Below, piece by piece: positions 34,001-46,600 of a DNA stretch of 64,000 bases. Positions within the stretch are counted from its first letter, which is position 1, and each line of letters opens with the position of its first letter. A program made the translations under genes and the position numbers. The stretch spans positions 26,611,840 to 26,675,839 of the forward strand of contig OZ005602.1 of NCBI GenBank assembly GCA_963930655.1, in the 5' to 3' direction. This DNA is from Myrica gale. Its lineage: Eukaryota > Streptophyta > Magnoliopsida > Fagales > Myricaceae. The notes below the pieces were generated by a model. It had not been told where the DNA came from and made no database searches. It worked only from the letters and a program-made list of their open reading frames with translations.

Positions 34001-37000
34001 TAAATGTGGTCAAAAACATATTTTTGACAGAACCGGATTATGTGCTTAAGTTGAGGAGGTCGACCGGCTGATGAAGCGGTCGATCGGTACTTTGACCGCT
34101 TGGTATAACGGTTGACCGGTTTATTTTGAAAATAGATCTGTTGAGCTTCTGACAATGTGATCGTTGGGTAACGGTAACTTGAAGAGGTCGACCGGTTCAT
34201 GTAGCGATCAACCGACTCATTTTAACATACGACTCCTAACGACTATAAACAACTATTTTTCATATGTGGCCTATAAATACACATCCATAACGTCTGAAAA
34301 AATAAACACAACGACACTTATCATTTCTACTACTTGAGAAATATTATAAACCTTCATATTCTATATTTCTCATATCATTCACACAAAACACATTTTTATA
34401 TCCTTGTCTTTGTGTGAATCAAGAGATAAGAGTCTTCCAATTTCATATCTACTCTTTGAGAGAGTTTTGTTCTTCCATCTTTAAATCAAGAGAGATGTTT
34501 CCTTTGAGGTTGTTCACTAAAGAAGAAGTTTAAAGAGGGTATATCTCAAGCTTGTTAGGTTGTGAGTGGTGCGTCCGAAAAACCACTTGGGTTGTGAGTG
34601 TTGAGCCCCAAAAAAAACACTTGTACGGTTCTCTAGCACCTGCAAGGTAGAGTATATACTATTTGAAGAATAACGGAAAAATCTCAAGGCTCGGTGAAGG
34701 AGCTTGAGGGGTGGATGTAGGCGGGTTTGCCGAACCACCTAAAAATCACATGTTTGCTTCTCTTACTCTTCTCTTTACATTTAGCACTTATTTAAACTTG
34801 TTGCATATATATACTTGTGTTAAATTAGGCTTTACTTTGCAAACACGAATTTGGGGGTTAAAAGCGAAAAAGTTTGAAAACTCAATTCATCCCCCTCTTG
34901 GGTTGCCTTAATCCTAGGACTTACAAAGTCATCTAAGAAATAAATCCATCTTGCCTGCATTTGTGGTCTCACATTGGAATAATTGGGATAGTATCAATTT
35001 TAAGCTTGCTTTTAATTTTTTTTTGCAAATTGTTTATTTCTTCGGAAGCCTCTCATTCACATATTGCCAACCAGAAGTGACCATCCAGCCTTGATGCCTT
35101 GACATCCAGTAATCCTTCAACACCAGGAATAAAATCATTTGTTTTCACCATTAGGTCTCATTTCGCATTCACTTCACCTTTTCAGTATCACTTCCTTACA
35201 CTTCCTTTCTCGAATTGAAATGGAAAAAGGGCATCTTTTGAGTTCTGGATTCAGGTCTATAGAAACAGATATTGTCTTTCGAGGATTTAGTCGTACTTGT
35301 ATATTTCTTTTCCTTATTAATGGCGTCAAGGTGAGAGAAGAAACCAAAGGCCACCCATTAGGTTCCTTGCTCTCCAATAGAGAAGTGGGGTATTGTTATC
35401 CATAGAGGATGAAAAATAAATATAGAGTGAGGAAGAAGCTAAAACTAGTCCAAATATAGCACCTCCAAAATAATTTCCCTCGAACTTCTAATCATCATGT
35501 TCCTTCAAAAAACACATCAATAACATTGTCTTAAATTTTTCATTGCTAATTTTTCCTTTCACTAAGGTGCATATAATCGCACTGGTAAGTGTTCAGCGGC
35601 CATTCCATGACCTTCTGTGGCAGAGCTCACTAAATTCCCTACAAGGACTCTGATAGGGCAATTTTTCATGGGTATCAGACAACGACCTTCAGATGTACAA
35701 TAGATAAACTCGAGGACAAAAGTTATAAGAATCATTACATAAACTTCAGGACAAGAGTTAAAAGAATCAACAGATGGAAAAATTGTAGCCAACCAAAAGA
35801 ACATGTATAATGATCAAGTTTCTGCTAAAAATACCTTGCCACCCAGAAAAGCAAAAGTATCAGCTGCAATTATGCTGCTCATGGAGATTAAAGTTGCCAC
35901 AAGACCAACTGTCCAATGAACTCGGCCACCAAGAAGAACGGGCCACACTGCTCCTATTCCTGAAAAAGACAATATAAGTCACACCTTGATAAAAGCACCA
36001 GCAAGGCCACTCACTTACTTGAGTGAACAAAGGAAGAAAGTTGCTAAATGGGTCTTCACTTTAGAGGAAAACAAGGACTACTACTTAATTCTATCACCAT
36101 GATAACCATCAAATATTCCAATACTAATGGAAGGACTTTTTGCCCCTTGGCCCTTTCCTCTATTTTTCTTTTCTAATTCTCCCCGACTCCACCTGCATCA
36201 GTGCTTAGTGTCATAATATTTTGTACAAAGATGATCCCAAGCCCGTAGAGAGGAGGGGTGCAGTAGGTTAGAGAGGAGAAGGAAAATTGTCTCTCATAAG
36301 AGGCAAGGAATTCTTCAGCACAATTTTCAACTTTCTTGTTTATTTTCTCAATTTCTGGAGAGGTAACGTCAAGTGAGGACCCTAAATAAAAAGCAAATAA
36401 GTAATGGAACTCTCATAACTTTTTAAATTTCTTTTAATCATTTAGAACCTTGAAAGGACTCGATTGAGGATTTCCCCCACCTCACCCAAAAAACACCATC
36501 CCAAGGGAAAATGAAAAACAGATCATCCTCATCAGTCTAAGTTTTGTTCACAGGAAACAATTCACATCTATCACAAATGTGAATGTTTGCTGACTTGTAC
36601 AGCAAAAATAGGTAAAGTATCAAATTTTACAAATTTCTCAAATCTAAGTTTGCTGCTAGAGAAGAATAGACTTTCAATTTCTTACTAGTATTTAAGGCTG
36701 GAGCTTGTAAGCCGCATCGAAGTTTTACCCAGAAACAAGGAAGATAGCCACAGTAAAATAGCCCAAACATGGCAGTACTGAGTTGTGCGAAACGAGGAAT
36801 TTCCCTCTGTAAAAGCAATGCCATAGCGACAACAAAAGCAGCAAATGCCACGGAAACATCAATTTGACCGAAATACCTGGCCACAGATGAGAACTCTAAT
36901 CAGAAACATATACCCACTGCCCTCCCAAACCTGAAGGATGGACTTCTAAGATATGATCTATAAAGTTTCACTTACAACCATGTGGTCCAACCCAAGATAA

Positions 37001-38992
37001 CAAATTCTTGCAGGAAAAATTTTACAATAGAAGTTCTGACTTTAAAATAATAATTAGGAAGTCAAGGCAAAACATAAAGCATTTTGCAGTCCTGTGAAAA
37101 ATACATTCCATGTTGAGAACCGGTTATCTGCAATTCTGCAACATTTCTCAGAAAAATATGTCAAATTCAAAATGCAAGAAATGTTAGGTTTCAAGAACAA
37201 GTCATTACCTCTTTCAGGCATGATTTCTAGTGGTGTCTTGTATTCACACGTTTTCAAATACACGGAGGTTGTATGGGAATTGAAGATAACGATGCTTTGA
37301 TCTTTTGAAAATGGAAACTAATTTTGGGCCTCCAAAAGAGGAAAGAGTAAGACACTCAATGGAAAGGACAGGGTGAGTATATGGATGGCAAGCAGCTTCC
37401 CTTGCAGCCCATATGGTCACAAATGAGATGGACAACAAGCAAGTTAGCCTATTGGATGAAGTCATTCGCTTTACTTTTACATGTTCCCAAACCAAGTCTT
37501 GTTGTTCCTACATCGAAAGCTTGCATTTGTAGTGTAGTGTACGTCAACACCCGGCAAAAAATTAACAGCTTGGAAAAAAAAATATCTCAAGTAGCAAGTA
37601 CAGGGTGAGCACCATATACTAAGAAGGAAAACATTTCAAAAATGATTGGGAGCTATACAGTTCAGGAGGCAATACCTATCATGAGGTAGGTTGAAATAGA
37701 TAAAAATTAGTTCAGTGATGCAATTGAAACAATCAATGTACTTGATTGGGGACATTATTGTCTCTACTTTCTGATTGTTACCAGAGAATTGACAACATGT
37801 TGAAGATCAAGAAAAAATGTAGACTGACTTCTTCTAACTTACAGGGTAAGAATTGGCATGATCGAACAGATAACAAAACAAACTCGTGAAACATATCGAG
37901 GAGGCGGTGTCATTCCCTCCGTGATACCACGACTCCTAACCAACTCAAAATACTCCCGTCCACCAAAAAAAACAGCAGCAGCCAGGAACAGGGTGAAAAC
38001 CCATCCACCAGCCAATACGATACCGCCAACAGTTATTCCAATGCCAAGTCCAAAAATAACTCTTTTCTTTAACTGACTAGCTTTCTGTTGAGACTCTGAG
38101 ATCCAATCCTCTTCCGCTGATAATTTATGGCCTTCTTCGACTTCCTAAAACATAACCACTCCAGTGATTCCACTCAATTACACATACATGCACACAAAAT
38201 ACGTTATTCTTTTTTTTTTTAACAGCGAACTAAAAATGAAGTGGAGTCGATTTAACCAAATATCAGATTATCTCCAACCCCCAATTCGCCATACATTTCC
38301 ACATCAATTTCAAAATATTCACCAAATCTCCACATAGATCACAATCTTTTCATGCATGACACCGAAACTGAACATACAGCATATATTCCACAATTCCCAA
38401 CCAATCACAACTATCCTGTAAAGGATGAAAATGTTACAAAAATCTCTGTTCTTTCTTTGTTAAGAGTGACTACAAACAACTAAAAATCTCCCTAATTTTC
38501 TTAACATGCATTCATTTTTACCAAAAAAAAAATTGATCAGTAGTTTTCTTGGCGTGCATTAATTCACCAATATCGCATTATCCAGCCTATTTTCCGTTTT
38601 TCACAAAAAAAGTTTGCCGCTTCAAATTCAAGTTAATTCTTTTTACTTTTCAGCATAAACACGAGTGTGAGCGTGTGCACTTCTCTGAGTTCGTTAGACT
38701 TAGACTAAGTTTAGAGCACCTGTTTGGCACCGCCCTCGCCAAGCTGGTCCGGCTCGGCTCGGGCCACGGAGGTTTTAACACGCCGGTTGAGCGATACGCC
38801 GTTCTGAATGAGCCACAGAACGTTTTTGTATCCGTTAGATACAAAACCAAGATTACCGAATCCCGAGCCTGGCCGAGCCGGAATTACGACTTTCGACGGT
38901 GAGGAACGGCACCGGCAACCGCGCGAAGAAGACGACAGAGAATGCTGAAGAAGCTTGTTCCGTCCGGTTCCCAAACATGTCATAGTCGCCAT
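31036..38992 (-). CDS. CDS4: Phosphatidate cytidylyltransferase (CDP-diacylglycerol synthase), plastid type
   Basis: Converts phosphatidate and CTP to CDP-diacylglycerol, the precursor of phosphatidylglycerol; Arabidopsis CDS4 and CDS5 do this in plastids. Seven exons join in frame to 410 residues: 38720–38992, 37843–38144, 36686–36876, 35835–35959, 32639–32772, 31898–32013, 31036–31127, all GT/AG. The start at 38992 ([15 protein letters not shown]) opens a Ser/Arg-rich, acid-poor leader like a transit peptide. Hydrophobic helices follow from about residue 124. The family signature is split over exons 6 and 7: [13 protein letters not shown], then SLIPGHG, then [11 protein letters not shown]. 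Exon 5 gives the conserved [15 protein letters not shown]. The signature has Ala in LDRAD where Val is usual. Length matches Arabidopsis CDS4/5 (about 420–430). Intron 4 (32773–35834) holds a solo LTR. CDS4 and CDS5 cannot be told apart here. Confidence 0.94.
33639..34925. mobile_element. Solo LTR of a Copia-like retrotransposon, in intron 4 of the CDP-DAG synthase gene
   Basis: The 1287-bp block starts TGTTAG, ends CTTACA, and is flanked by a perfect 5-bp duplication AAGTC (33634–33638 and 34926–34930). There is no primer-binding site, gag-pol or second LTR, so the copy is the result of recombination between two LTRs. Internal features include three GGTCGACCGG-type repeats and the AATTCATCCCCCTCTTGGG string that is common near the 3' end of plant Copia LTRs. 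The superfamily call is from general familiarity with such LTRs. Confidence 0.88.
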
Positions 38993-39455
38993 GGAAACCA
39001 ACAACTGGGCCTACGGCCTTCGCATTTGCAGAGGGAGAGAGGAAAGAGATATTATTTATTTTCTGCCTTTTCTTTCCTTTTTCGTTTGTTTGGAGCCTGT
39101 GTGAGAGACTGACTGGAGCAGCACCCGAGGTTGTTGAAAGGTTTGTATGTGCTGAGCTGAGGATATAGATGTGCGAAAGAGATTTCAGATACAAAAAAAA
39201 AAATGAAAACGAAAATAGAGGATTAAAAAAAGATGACGTGTCCTCCTCATAGGCAATAAGAGTAATAAAGGATTCGGCTGTGCCACCTATAACTCATAAT
39301 CTGCATTAACTTCGTAAATGTAATTTTTTTCTAAGTCGTAAATGTAATTTTTAATTGTGATTAAATCATTTAATACATTATCTTTTGACTTACTTGTTAG
39401 TAAATTTATAATGATGGTACCTTACAAGAATATTGCATATTAAACTACTAAAAAT

Positions 39456-39665
39456 TAGGGTTGAAAATCGGATTTTCGGTCCTCTTAAAATAGAGGACTG
39501 AAAAGTGGTCCGGTAAGTGATCCGGTCCAGTCCTACTAAATGCGATCCAGTCCAGTTATCCTGTCCGGACCGCATTTATTAAAAAAGAAGACTGGACCGG
39601 ATAATCGGACCGCATTTTAAGAACTAGGACCAGACCGAACCTCGATCCGGTTGTGTGCAGCTCTA
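39456..39665. mobile_element. Non-autonomous hAT element, AGGGCTGC family, copy B (210 bp)
   Basis: Ends TAGGGTTGA and CAGCTCTA are degenerate versions of the copy A and C termini. Flanking 8-mers CTAAAAAT (39448–39455) and CTAGAAAT (39666–39673) differ by one base. The interior has GGTCCGG, GATCCGGTCC and GGACCGCATTT motifs shared with copies A and C, but the AT-rich core is missing. It lies about 460 bp upstream of the CDP-DAG synthase start codon. Confidence 0.8.
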
Positions 39666-39673
39666 CTAGAAAT

Positions 39674-40764
39674 GAAGAGGGAAATTGATTTAAAATAATT
39701 GACAACTGCAAATAGCATTGTAGTGTAACTATTATTATTTTTTTCTTGGCAATCGTTAACTTCATTTCACTGAAAAATTTACAAGTCCGTTGAATACAAA
39801 ACAAACTATTTGTGAAACTGATATAAATAACAAAGTATAAAGCTCGTTACATCATTTAAAGTCCAAAGGACGATATATCTACGTGCTTTAAAGACATGGT
39901 TTGAATTGACTAGGCCTCACCTAAACGAGCTCAAAGGTCCGTACGTATCAATTTGCGACCGTATTTATTCCCCAAGCAGTTTGTTACAAGTTTTTCTGAA
40001 AACCAGCTTCAAACATTCCATAGTTGGGGATATCGCGAGTACAGAATTTTGCATTCTGCTAATATTGATCATCCCGGGCCAAGAAAAAGAAATAAAGAGT
40101 TCTTGCAGTCACCCATAGAGACTGCTTTGGTCCTTTGGATAAGTTCTATAAAAGATATCACAACTGATGTTCTCTTAGCCATTTGTGTAGAACTCACGAA
40201 AAAACACGGAAACGATGGAGTGCACATGCGTGAATGCGAATCCCAAAGTCGTACGTGAATTGAATAGTTTATATGATCTGTTCTGTTCAAACTCACGGGC
40301 TTTAGCATTTGAGATTAAGGATGTTCTAAAAATGTTTCAAAATCTTACTCATGTAGTCCCTGTGCGTATAGTTTCCTGACAAAACTATAGCCATAGATGA
40401 TAAAATTTGTGGTAAGGGAGTAAAAAATGCTCTTTTCTAAGAGTTCCTCCTCTCATTTTCTGAAGAGTTCAATCAAGCTTCAGATTGAGTCATCCTTCAA
40501 TTCCACTTTAGAGGGAGAGAAGGAGCCCTCAGAGAGCTGCTCTTAACAAGGGAAGTAATGGGTCTAAAACCTCAGAAGCTCTCTTTGCCTAATTTAGTAT
40601 AGGAGTAGGTATCTAACAGTCGCATGGTGCACTTCAGCTACTTTGCAACATCTATTCAACTGGTCAGTATTACTAATTTAATTGGCAGCCTCTCTCTTCA
40701 GTATCACATACTGCTCCTTGTCCTAGTCTCTGAATATTCTCCTTTTCCTTTACTTTTACACCAG
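39674..40764. other. Intergenic DNA before the EF-hand remnant
   Basis: An open frame of about 100 codons (39953–40258) reads like ordinary protein sequence but matches nothing recognised and has no clear splice partner. It could be a decayed 5' exon or a transposon fragment. Confidence 0.35.
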
Positions 40765-42486
40765 GTGAAGACTAAGGGTTCAAAACCTAGGAAGAAAGTT
40801 CCTGCTCAAAAGTATTTGAGCAAGTCCGATGTAGATGATGATGACACATTGAAGCAGGTAAGTTTCAATGAGTGCTTTTATAAATATTATTTTCCACTGC
40901 CAAGTGTAGGTCGAGTGGCTGTTCAAGTGTAGGCCGTTAACCAACTGCTGAACTAATGGCCTTGCATGATTGTACAGAGAGAAGACCGCTAATTCTTTTC
41001 CTATCAAATGTAGGCAATTGCCTTTTCTCTGGGTTCTGCTGGAGTTTCAGGTGTGGTACACAGTGAGGCTTCGAAATGCTCTGAAATTGATGCAATGAAT
41101 GATACTCTTATTGAAGAGAAGGGAGCTAGCTGCTTTCAGGAAGATACAGGAAAGCGGAAGAGGAAAAAATCGGTTTGTTTGGGATCAAAATTAGTATACC
41201 CCACATTGTTCTTTTTCCTTTTTCCTCCTCTTACCTTGGCTTATGGAGGTTTGTTTTTCATTTCTGCTCAGCAATTTTCTAGTCGGTTGCAAATGACTGA
41301 AGATGAATTGGTCATGTACTTCTTTCAGTTTGATGGTAATTTCTGTCACCACTGTCTTCCCTGTGTATATTGATGTGTGTGTATATATTTGGAATCCTCT
41401 CCAGATCTATAGGCGAAGAAGAATAATCTCTTAAGCTATGAAAAAATGCAGGTATGAGTTTAAGGTTTGGGTTCAAGTATGTGTTGTTATACATGGAAAA
41501 GATATGAGAGTTCTTCAACTTATGCTGCGACTTCATTAATGACAATTGAATTGAGACTTGTTTTGTTTTAATTGGAATAAGTGGGCCGTTTTCTTGAATA
41601 CATTTTGGTCATTGATGAGAGGAGTATTGGCATGCAGATGAATGGAAGGGGGGCATAACCATGAGGGATATACAAAGATTTGCAATTGCTCATGATTTTA
41701 CATGGACTAAGATTGACTAAGAAGGAGTTGGCTGATATGGTTCATTGCTTTGATAGTGACAGAGATGGAAAGGTCAGTTCCTGCTGCTACGTGTGCTTTG
41801 TTTGTTTAATTATTATAGAATAACATAAATGTTAAGTAGTTTTCAATTCCTAAATTGTTAGAAAATAGGAATAAACGATAAAGTTAAAAAGGGTGGAGAA
41901 GTAGTTGAAATTTTAACTGAAGTACTCTGAACACAAGTTAGAAATTTTCTGATCTGTTGCTTGCCTATGGAAAAAAATGTATTGAGATATTTATATTGAT
42001 AGGAAATATGTATGACGTTTCAATAATTGTTTAGATTCTACCTAGTCCAGTTTCGAAGAAGGATATGAGTAATGAAAGTTACACTTGTCAGTCCGATATA
42101 TTACCTGCATCATGCTAGGTGTTGGGAACCACGCAGTTCATTTGTCTAAATACTTAAACTGTCAGAGCTTGGCCTTTCTTTTGTTCAGTATTTTTCGGAA
42201 CATAGCTCTAATGTAATTGAAGTATCCACATTAAGAAAAAACAACAAACAGAGAGAGGGGTGAAACTCTCTTAGAATGCTACTAGGCGATTCACTCGCAC
42301 AAGTTTTCCTTCAAATTAAGTCATCCCAATTCATTGGATACAATCAGGCTGATACATATTCTGTTTCAATCTTTTCTGCGAATCTAATCTCCATTTTGCT
42401 AACTGGTTTCATTGCAGCTGAGTCTCGAGGACTTCCAAATGATTGTTGGTCGATGCAACATGATAAAAGGGCCTGAAAGTTCTTGA
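40765..42486 (+). pseudogene. Frameshifted remnant of a UIM/EF-hand protein gene
   Basis: Five exons with good GT/AG borders can be read: 40765–40857, 41014–41172, 41272–41335, 41638–41772 and 42418–42486. Across the first junction the sequence DDDDTLKQ joins AIAFSLGSAG, which resembles a ubiquitin-interacting motif. A basic KRKRKKS patch follows, then MTEDELVMYFFQFD, EWKGGITMRDIQRFAIAHDF, and an EF-hand loop DSDRDGKLSLED split across the last intron. In exon 4 a partial duplication (GACTAAGATT followed by GACTAAG) adds ten bases and creates a stop, so exon 4 and exon 5 are out of phase. No convincing start codon or N-terminal exon was found. Retained introns show that it came from a genomic duplication, not retroposition. 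The specific family name is not known to me. Confidence 0.75.
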
Positions 42487-43654
42487 TGCGTTTGAAGTAT
42501 TGAGTAACTGGTCCAGATTGATTTTCCAGGTGTGGTGATTGTCTGATATGACAAATCTAGTCGAGATGCACAAGATACATCCCTCTGTTTCTTCTTCCTT
42601 GGTGTTCTGTTTTTCCTTGCCAAAGTTGCTAGATAAACTGTTTATATTAACTTCTTTCCCTGCAGACGAGTAGGTTTTCAAGCTCGGTCATCACATCATT
42701 CTCTGGAATGAAGTTTCTTACTTCAATATGACTTTGGATCCAAGCTTGGCAAGTATTCTGGAACATACAATCTCATTACCTTGTGTGTTGGAAATGGCTG
42801 CGCGTCTATAGCATTGTTTTTAAGGAGCTATGGAACTTTCTGGATATGAAGTAAAACGAAGCCCATTGAGAAAATCATCACCAATTGTTTCGTGTCTTCA
42901 GGGTTTTGCTCACTTTAGCTAGTAAATCGTTTGATAGTGAGTTTCTAATTCTGATTAGTAAATCGTTTGATTGGGTTTCTTCCTCTATTGTATCTGGGAT
43001 ATTGATAATGCAACCAAGAAGGCCAATGGTTCAACGATAATCCCGATTGACTGCATAAAAACTTCAAAGAGATGACCAAGAGTTATTAGATCCGAGTGGC
43101 TCCAAGCAAGTGTTTGAAGGGCATTGAATTGGACAAAAATAAAATATCATTCAGAACGCTATCTTTCGCAAATGAAACAAGAATTTGTCTCTTACCATTC
43201 GCAGTTTGCCGCCATTATTTCCATATGTCGGGTTGAAAGGAGCAAGGAAAAAATGCGACTCTTTATATTCCCTCGATCACAAGAAATCACTAGTTTTTAA
43301 ATGCTTCAATCGCTTGCCATGCGGAACTCAAAACATAATCAAAAGGGAAGAGACAACGTTAACAGGAAAAATATGTCCACGATGAAGAGGCTCACACAAC
43401 GAATAATTGGAAGTTCTTTGCAGGGCCAATTACAGAACCGGTGAAACCCATAAACCATGTTGTCTACAGTCAATACCTGCTAATACAATGAACAAAAGTT
43501 CCCTCCTACTGATCACACTCCAGTTGTTCCTAGTGTCAATGTAGGTCGGCAATAGAACAAGACTTGTCAGACACACCCGTGTTTTCTTCTGGCTTTCTAC
43601 ATTTTCGTTTCCCACTGAGGGTAACCCAAAGAAATAGAGGATAAACGCCATTGG
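42487..43654. other. Intergenic DNA between the EF-hand remnant and VAP27
   Basis: Contains a short internal repeat (TAGTAAATCGTTTGAT at about 42918 and again about 40 bases later). The 3' UTR of the VAP27 gene should lie at the right end. No coding sequence recognised. Confidence 0.5.
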
Positions 43655-46600
43655 TCATGTCTTCTTCATAAGGTACCCCAAAATGCACCCAATCAAGCCG
43701 ACGAGAAGCACATATATAAGGGGGATACCACCATGGCTTCTACTGGCTCCACGCCTCAAGAGTTCCTGCATAAGATATCAGTTTATCTCCCAACAAGGTT
43801 GCGATAGCAATAATCTTCTTAGTGGTAACCACATTGTGCTGTCACACTTAACTTTGGACTGAACGAGAAAGTAAACTACAATTCACAAGATCTGGAATTA
43901 GTTGTTACTGTTACTTTGACCACCGATCTAATTTAGTAACTTTTAGCAATACATGTGTTATTGCTTATCAGATGACTCTTTGGTTTTTATCTTTTGGCAA
44001 CGAAACTAAAAACATGTATCAGAAAGGGTGGTATTTCTCACAATTCTACTACCGTTATTTTTTTTTTCTTCTTTCTTTATTTCTTTCTTCATTTCTATTT
44101 CTTTCCTTCCCTTGAGCTAATTTTATTTTTGCTACCATAGTAGACTGTCCCTATAATTAGATGATAATATACCCTTCCAGTAGACCATTTTCATCTAGTA
44201 CCATACATGGACTAAATTTTGTAACATTTGTCAAAGCTTTATGTAGTTCCATTAACTGAGTGTTTGGTCCCTGAGGAAGCTGAGTATTGAAAAGTCATGT
44301 ACACTGGTATCTATCACATTTCTACTACAATTGCCTAAACACAGGCAACAGACACAATTGAACAACCCCCCCCCCCCCCCCGGGGCTCTTCTAACTTGTA
44401 TTTTTGGGACAAATACACTTTATGCCCACCAACTATGAGGGTCTTGACACTTTACACCTCAATAATGATTGAAGTGCAAAGTGTCAAGACGCTCATAGTT
44501 GGAGAGTGTGAAATGTATTTGTCCCCCCCCCCCCTTTCTCTTTTCCAAAGAGAATATCACCTATATAAAGAAACTTGATTACATCCTTTGATGCAGAAAT
44601 GTCAGAAACAATCTTATTTCAATAACACATTCCAAGGTTATGTTCGGTTTGGGTAAAAATGTAGGATTTTAGAGAAGTTGTGAATATTTATGTTGAATAG
44701 TATTTTATTGGTGTTTGTGTAAAGTGGAGAGAGAAATGATTTGATGTAATTTTTTAATAAAAAAGTATTGGAGGTATGTGAAAAAATAAAGAAAGAAAAT
44801 TTGTGTTAAATAAAAAAAGTAAAAAGTTGTTGGAGATTGTGTAAAGGTATTGGTGTTTGTGTTTGAATTCTTAAGATGTTTGGTGGTAGTTTTGTGAATG
44901 TATTTGAATCCTGAAAAAAAGTTAAAAACGAACATAACCCAAGTCCAACTCTTTTAGATATTTTAAGCTTCAGTCAAGCTCACATCAAATCGGAACCAAT
45001 CAGAATTCACTCAAAATATATTATTTTTTAGGCTTTCTTATTTCAAACATTAATCCTAACTGATTTCTTTATTTAGCTTTTCTAGCGTCAAAGTGTCTTG
45101 CACTAAGCATACATCTAGAACAAAACAAGAGTTGCTTCAGAACTACTTCAGCAACAAAAAATTGTTTGAGATAAAAATTCCCTTACCAGTTCTTGCTGAA
45201 GCTTGTTATTTTGCTGAACAGCAGAATTTTTCTCCTCGGTCAGTTTTGCGATAAGAGCCCTTGCCTGAAACCACATATAGACTAGTAGATTCAATATAGG
45301 TACCAATGTTCCTATTAATATCCCAGGAATTGACTCAAATTTTTTCCATCATTAAGAAACAGCCACAAGTGCACGATACCAATAACTATGTTTCCAAAAG
45401 TAGTGATGAATGGGCAAAAGAATGAACATAAATAGAAACATTATTGAATAATAAAATTGATTTAGTTGCTAATTCCTTACTCGCACGGCAACTGTACATA
45501 CAAGTTGAAATAACACTCGGGTTCATTGGACATCATTGAAAATAAAGTCCTGTTGTTGATGGCCACACTTTCTTATGACAGAAATATTGACAGACTTTGA
45601 GCATTTTCAAGGTCAATGTACTAGGTTTTTTTTATTTGAAGCAACATGCATGGCATAATGTTTTCTTTAGAATCCAAATGCAGCATAGGGAAAAATTACA
45701 TACCTCTGCTGCGGGCAGCAAGCTTAAAATGATCAGATGGCCCAAATAGGTAATTAACAAATCTGAAAATAGACTGATGAATGGTGTAATGTCAATCAAT
45801 CAGATGGTCGGGGACTGGCCAGTTACATGCTTAAAAGATCCCCTGTTAGATGGCAGGTTTTCTCCTAAATGATTATGTACATGGATGATTCCCATTACTT
45901 GCAGTCATTGCTCAATGAATAAATTTTGCAGTCATTAACAAATCTGAAAATAGACTGATGAATGGTGTACTGTCAATCAATCAGATGGTCTGGGACTGGC
46001 CAGTTACACACTTATAAGATCCCCTGTTAGATGGCAGGTTTTCTCCTAAATGATTATGTACGTGGATGATTCCCATTACTTGCATTCATTGTTCAATGAA
46101 TAAATTTTGAAATGAACCTACCAGTTGGCTTCCTTATATAACCCGCAAGGAAAGGGGGAAAATGGCTTAAAATGACGTTGATAAGATGAATCTGAGTGGA
46201 CAAGAAGTAGGGAAAAAAAGAAAAGATTTGAGGAGTCGCCCAACTGATTGAAAGCAGGCGGATAGGAGAGTTAAAAAGGAAACAAGTCTCAATACAACAC
46301 ACATGTAATGTTATAGGTCTATTAATATTATCCAATATGCCTTCTAAAGGTAATTGGCTGCATGTTTGAAAATAATCCACTAGATAAAGATTACTCACAT
46401 TATTCACGGTTCTCTTCTTCCATTCAAACTAAATCTCTCTCTCTCCCCGCCTTTCTTTTTTGAAACACGAAGTAGTTTCCTCACTTCACATACTGAATTT
46501 ATCTTCAGTAGTATCCTCCATAAGGGAGGAAATTGCGCAATGGTCAAGTTCCAGTTTTTTTTTTTGGTGGAAGAAAATATGTTTCCCTAAATAACTAAAC

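Noticed and set aside
39953..40258. 101-codon frame that looks protein-like
   Set aside because: No family recognised, no good splice link to the EF-hand remnant. Kept as intergenic with a note.
45753..46109. CRISPR-like direct repeats
   Set aside because: Only two long adjacent copies without spacers, in a plant intron; it is a simple tandem duplication.
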